Assembly: GCA_951802425.1 (NCBI GenBank) | Contig: OX637804.1 | Span: forward strand, 1,860,001 to 1,924,000 | DNA length: 64,000 nucleotides | Origin: Clavaria fumosa | Taxonomy: Eukaryota > Basidiomycota > Agaricomycetes > Agaricales > Clavariaceae | Direction: 5' to 3' | Position numbers and translations under genes: made by a program | In this document: piece after piece, positions 63,109 through 64,000 of the stretch | How positions within the stretch are numbered: position 1 is the stretch's first letter | Layout: the number at the start of each line of letters is the position of its first letter | The notes under the pieces: model-generated | What the model saw: only the letters and a program-made list of their open reading frames with translations | Databases searched by the model: none | Told to the model about the DNA's origin: nothing

Positions 63109-64000
63109 AGAAGATATTCCAGGGAGCAAGGGAGGGGCAAAGATTGCCACGGCCTATACAGCAGAAAGACAGACTTCACTTATGGCATCGAGTCTAGAAG
63201 AAGACATCTTCAAGAAGGAAAGAGAGTTTGAAGCCAGAATGGCTGCACACAGGGAAGAAGAAGCCAAATATAGGGCGAGGATGGGACTACCAGAGGTAGA
63301 GACCTCCGTGAGTGCAGAACGAGAATACTTTATACCCAAGCAGGAACCGACAACACCAACACCAGCACCAAAGGGCAAAGGAAGGGTCACCATGTCGACA
63401 GATCCCTTCGAAGGAGTGAAGGAAGGCACCACACCTGCAGCAGAGTACAACCCCTTCACCTTACCAAGAGGGACTGGAAGCAAACCACCAGGTGGAGACC
63501 CACCAGGGAGGGACCCTTCTGGGAGTGAACCTTTTGGGAGGAGACCGCCAGGAAGGGAACCACCAAGTGGAGGCCCACCAGGAGGAGGCCCACCAGGAGG
63601 AGGCCCACCAGGAGGGGGATACCCAGGAATGATCGGAATGCCAGAGAGGATAGGAATACCTAAACCACCAAAGCCAACACCCCCCGTCCCATTTGATGGA
63701 GAACGAGAGAACTGGGGACCATTCGTGGTGCAGGCATACCTATATTTCGCAGCATATCCATTCTATTTTGGAGCAGGTCAAGACGAGGCGAGGTGCCTGC
63801 AGTTCCTGCGATGGTTTGAAGGACCCGTAGTGAAGACTTGGGCCTATGGATTATTGACAACAATAGGGACCCCACAGCAACATCCCTTCCTCAATGATTG
63901 GAATGCGCTCCTCGGAGAGGCCGCCAAACTCTGGGGCCCCATCAATGAACCACAGATGGCCAGAGCAAAACTCAGGGAACTCAAACAGGAGAAGACAGTA
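63095..64000 (+). CDS. Gag polyprotein of the second gypsy element (partial, 3' end outside)
   Basis: The ATG at 63095 (MSSVKEDIPGSKGG) opens a frame with no stop to the window end (302 codons). The first 90 residues are charged and helical (EEDIFKKEREFEARMAAHREE). Then comes a Pro/Gly region with three 15-bp PPGGG units (63,565-63,620) and a capsid-type domain: PPVPFDGERENWGPFVVQAYLYFAAYPF, ARCLQFLRWFEGPVVKTWAYG. This follows the FDG-x-W-F-x-YF/GPAxxW pattern of fungal gypsy Gag. An alternative start is the ATG at about 63392 (MSTDPFEGVKEG). No zinc knuckle is reached within the window. Confidence 0.82.
   Translation, partial: MSSVKEDIPGSKGGAKIATAYTAERQTSLMASSLEEDIFKKEREFEARMAAHREEEAKYRARMGLPEVETSVSAEREYFIPKQEPTTPTPAPKGKGRVTMSTDPFEGVKEGTTPAAEYNPFTLPRGTGSKPPGGDPPGRDPSGSEPFGRRPPGREPPSGGPPGGGPPGGGPPGGGYPGMIGMPERIGIPKPPKPTPPVPFDGERENWGPFVVQAYLYFAAYPFYFGAGQDEARCLQFLRWFEGPVVKTWAYGLLTTIGTPQQHPFLNDWNALLGEAAKLWGPINEPQMARAKLRELKQEKTV

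Larger units (their letters stand above)
62225..64000 (+). mobile_element. Second Ty3/gypsy-like retrotransposon, 5' part, runs off the window
   Basis: Opposite strand to the chromoviruses and unrelated in sequence. It holds open frames before gag, a gag with basic/acidic coiled-coil head, Gly-Pro repeats and a capsid domain. Pol would follow beyond 64000. Class assignment is by the gag pattern only. Confidence 0.7.

Noticed and set aside
1..64000. CRISPR array, bacterial operon or phage module
   Set aside because: No regularly spaced identical repeats, ribosome-binding sites or phage genes; the splice structure is eukaryotic throughout.

Overview
The window is nuclear DNA from a filamentous basidiomycete, most likely an Agaricomycete. 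Genes carry many short introns of about 50-60 nt. Some gene families are typical of these fungi (a DUF6535 membrane protein, a TOK-type potassium channel, ChAPs, a MOV10-like silencing helicase), and chromodomain Ty3/gypsy retrotransposons are present. Genus and species cannot be told from the sequence.

Positions 1-51,000 are a compact, gene-rich euchromatic stretch. On the plus strand, in order: aspartokinase (HOM3-like), a ChAPs exomer-type cargo adaptor, aminopeptidase P, and a coiled-coil/Ser-rich protein of unknown function. Then come a two-pore TOK1 K+ channel (-), a small-heat-shock-domain protein (-) divergent from orotate phosphoribosyltransferase URA5 (+), a derlin (-), an F-box-like protein (-), a mitochondrial DEAD-box helicase (-) and proteasome ATPase Rpt6 (-). 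These are followed by a DUF6535 membrane protein (+) and a zinc-finger MOV10/SDE3-like RNA helicase (+). Next are a NIPA-type Mg2+ transporter (-), a multi-pass membrane protein (-), a probable mitoribosomal protein (+) and dUTPase (-). dUTPase is divergent from a lineage-specific Ser/Pro-rich gene (+), which has a decayed tandem copy downstream. The stretch ends with an orphan gene (+), an oxysterol-binding protein (+), an intron-containing tRNA-Val(CAC) (-) and calcineurin A (-).

Positions 51,559-64,000 are a transposon cluster. An old chromovirus copy (A, minus strand) is split by a younger copy of the same family (B, 55001-60604). B has 291-bp LTRs with only two visible differences, a 5-bp target-site duplication (GATCC), and an 11-nt self-complementary primer-binding site like that of Tf1-type self-priming elements. 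Both copies are coding-defective, with an excess of C-to-T changes at CpG. Further right lies a decayed CCHC zinc-knuckle coding region (-). The window ends inside the gag region of a second, unrelated gypsy family on the plus strand.

The housekeeping genes do not form an operon-like pathway. The functional links are loose: URA5 and dUTPase both act in pyrimidine metabolism, TOK1, the NIPA-type transporter and calcineurin in ion and Ca2+ homeostasis, and derlin with Rpt6 in ER-associated degradation. The MOV10-like helicase is a plausible component of RNA silencing against transposons like those at the right end. Exon boundaries given here were worked out by hand from frame continuity and splice consensus. 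Family assignments come from recognised motifs, not from database searches.
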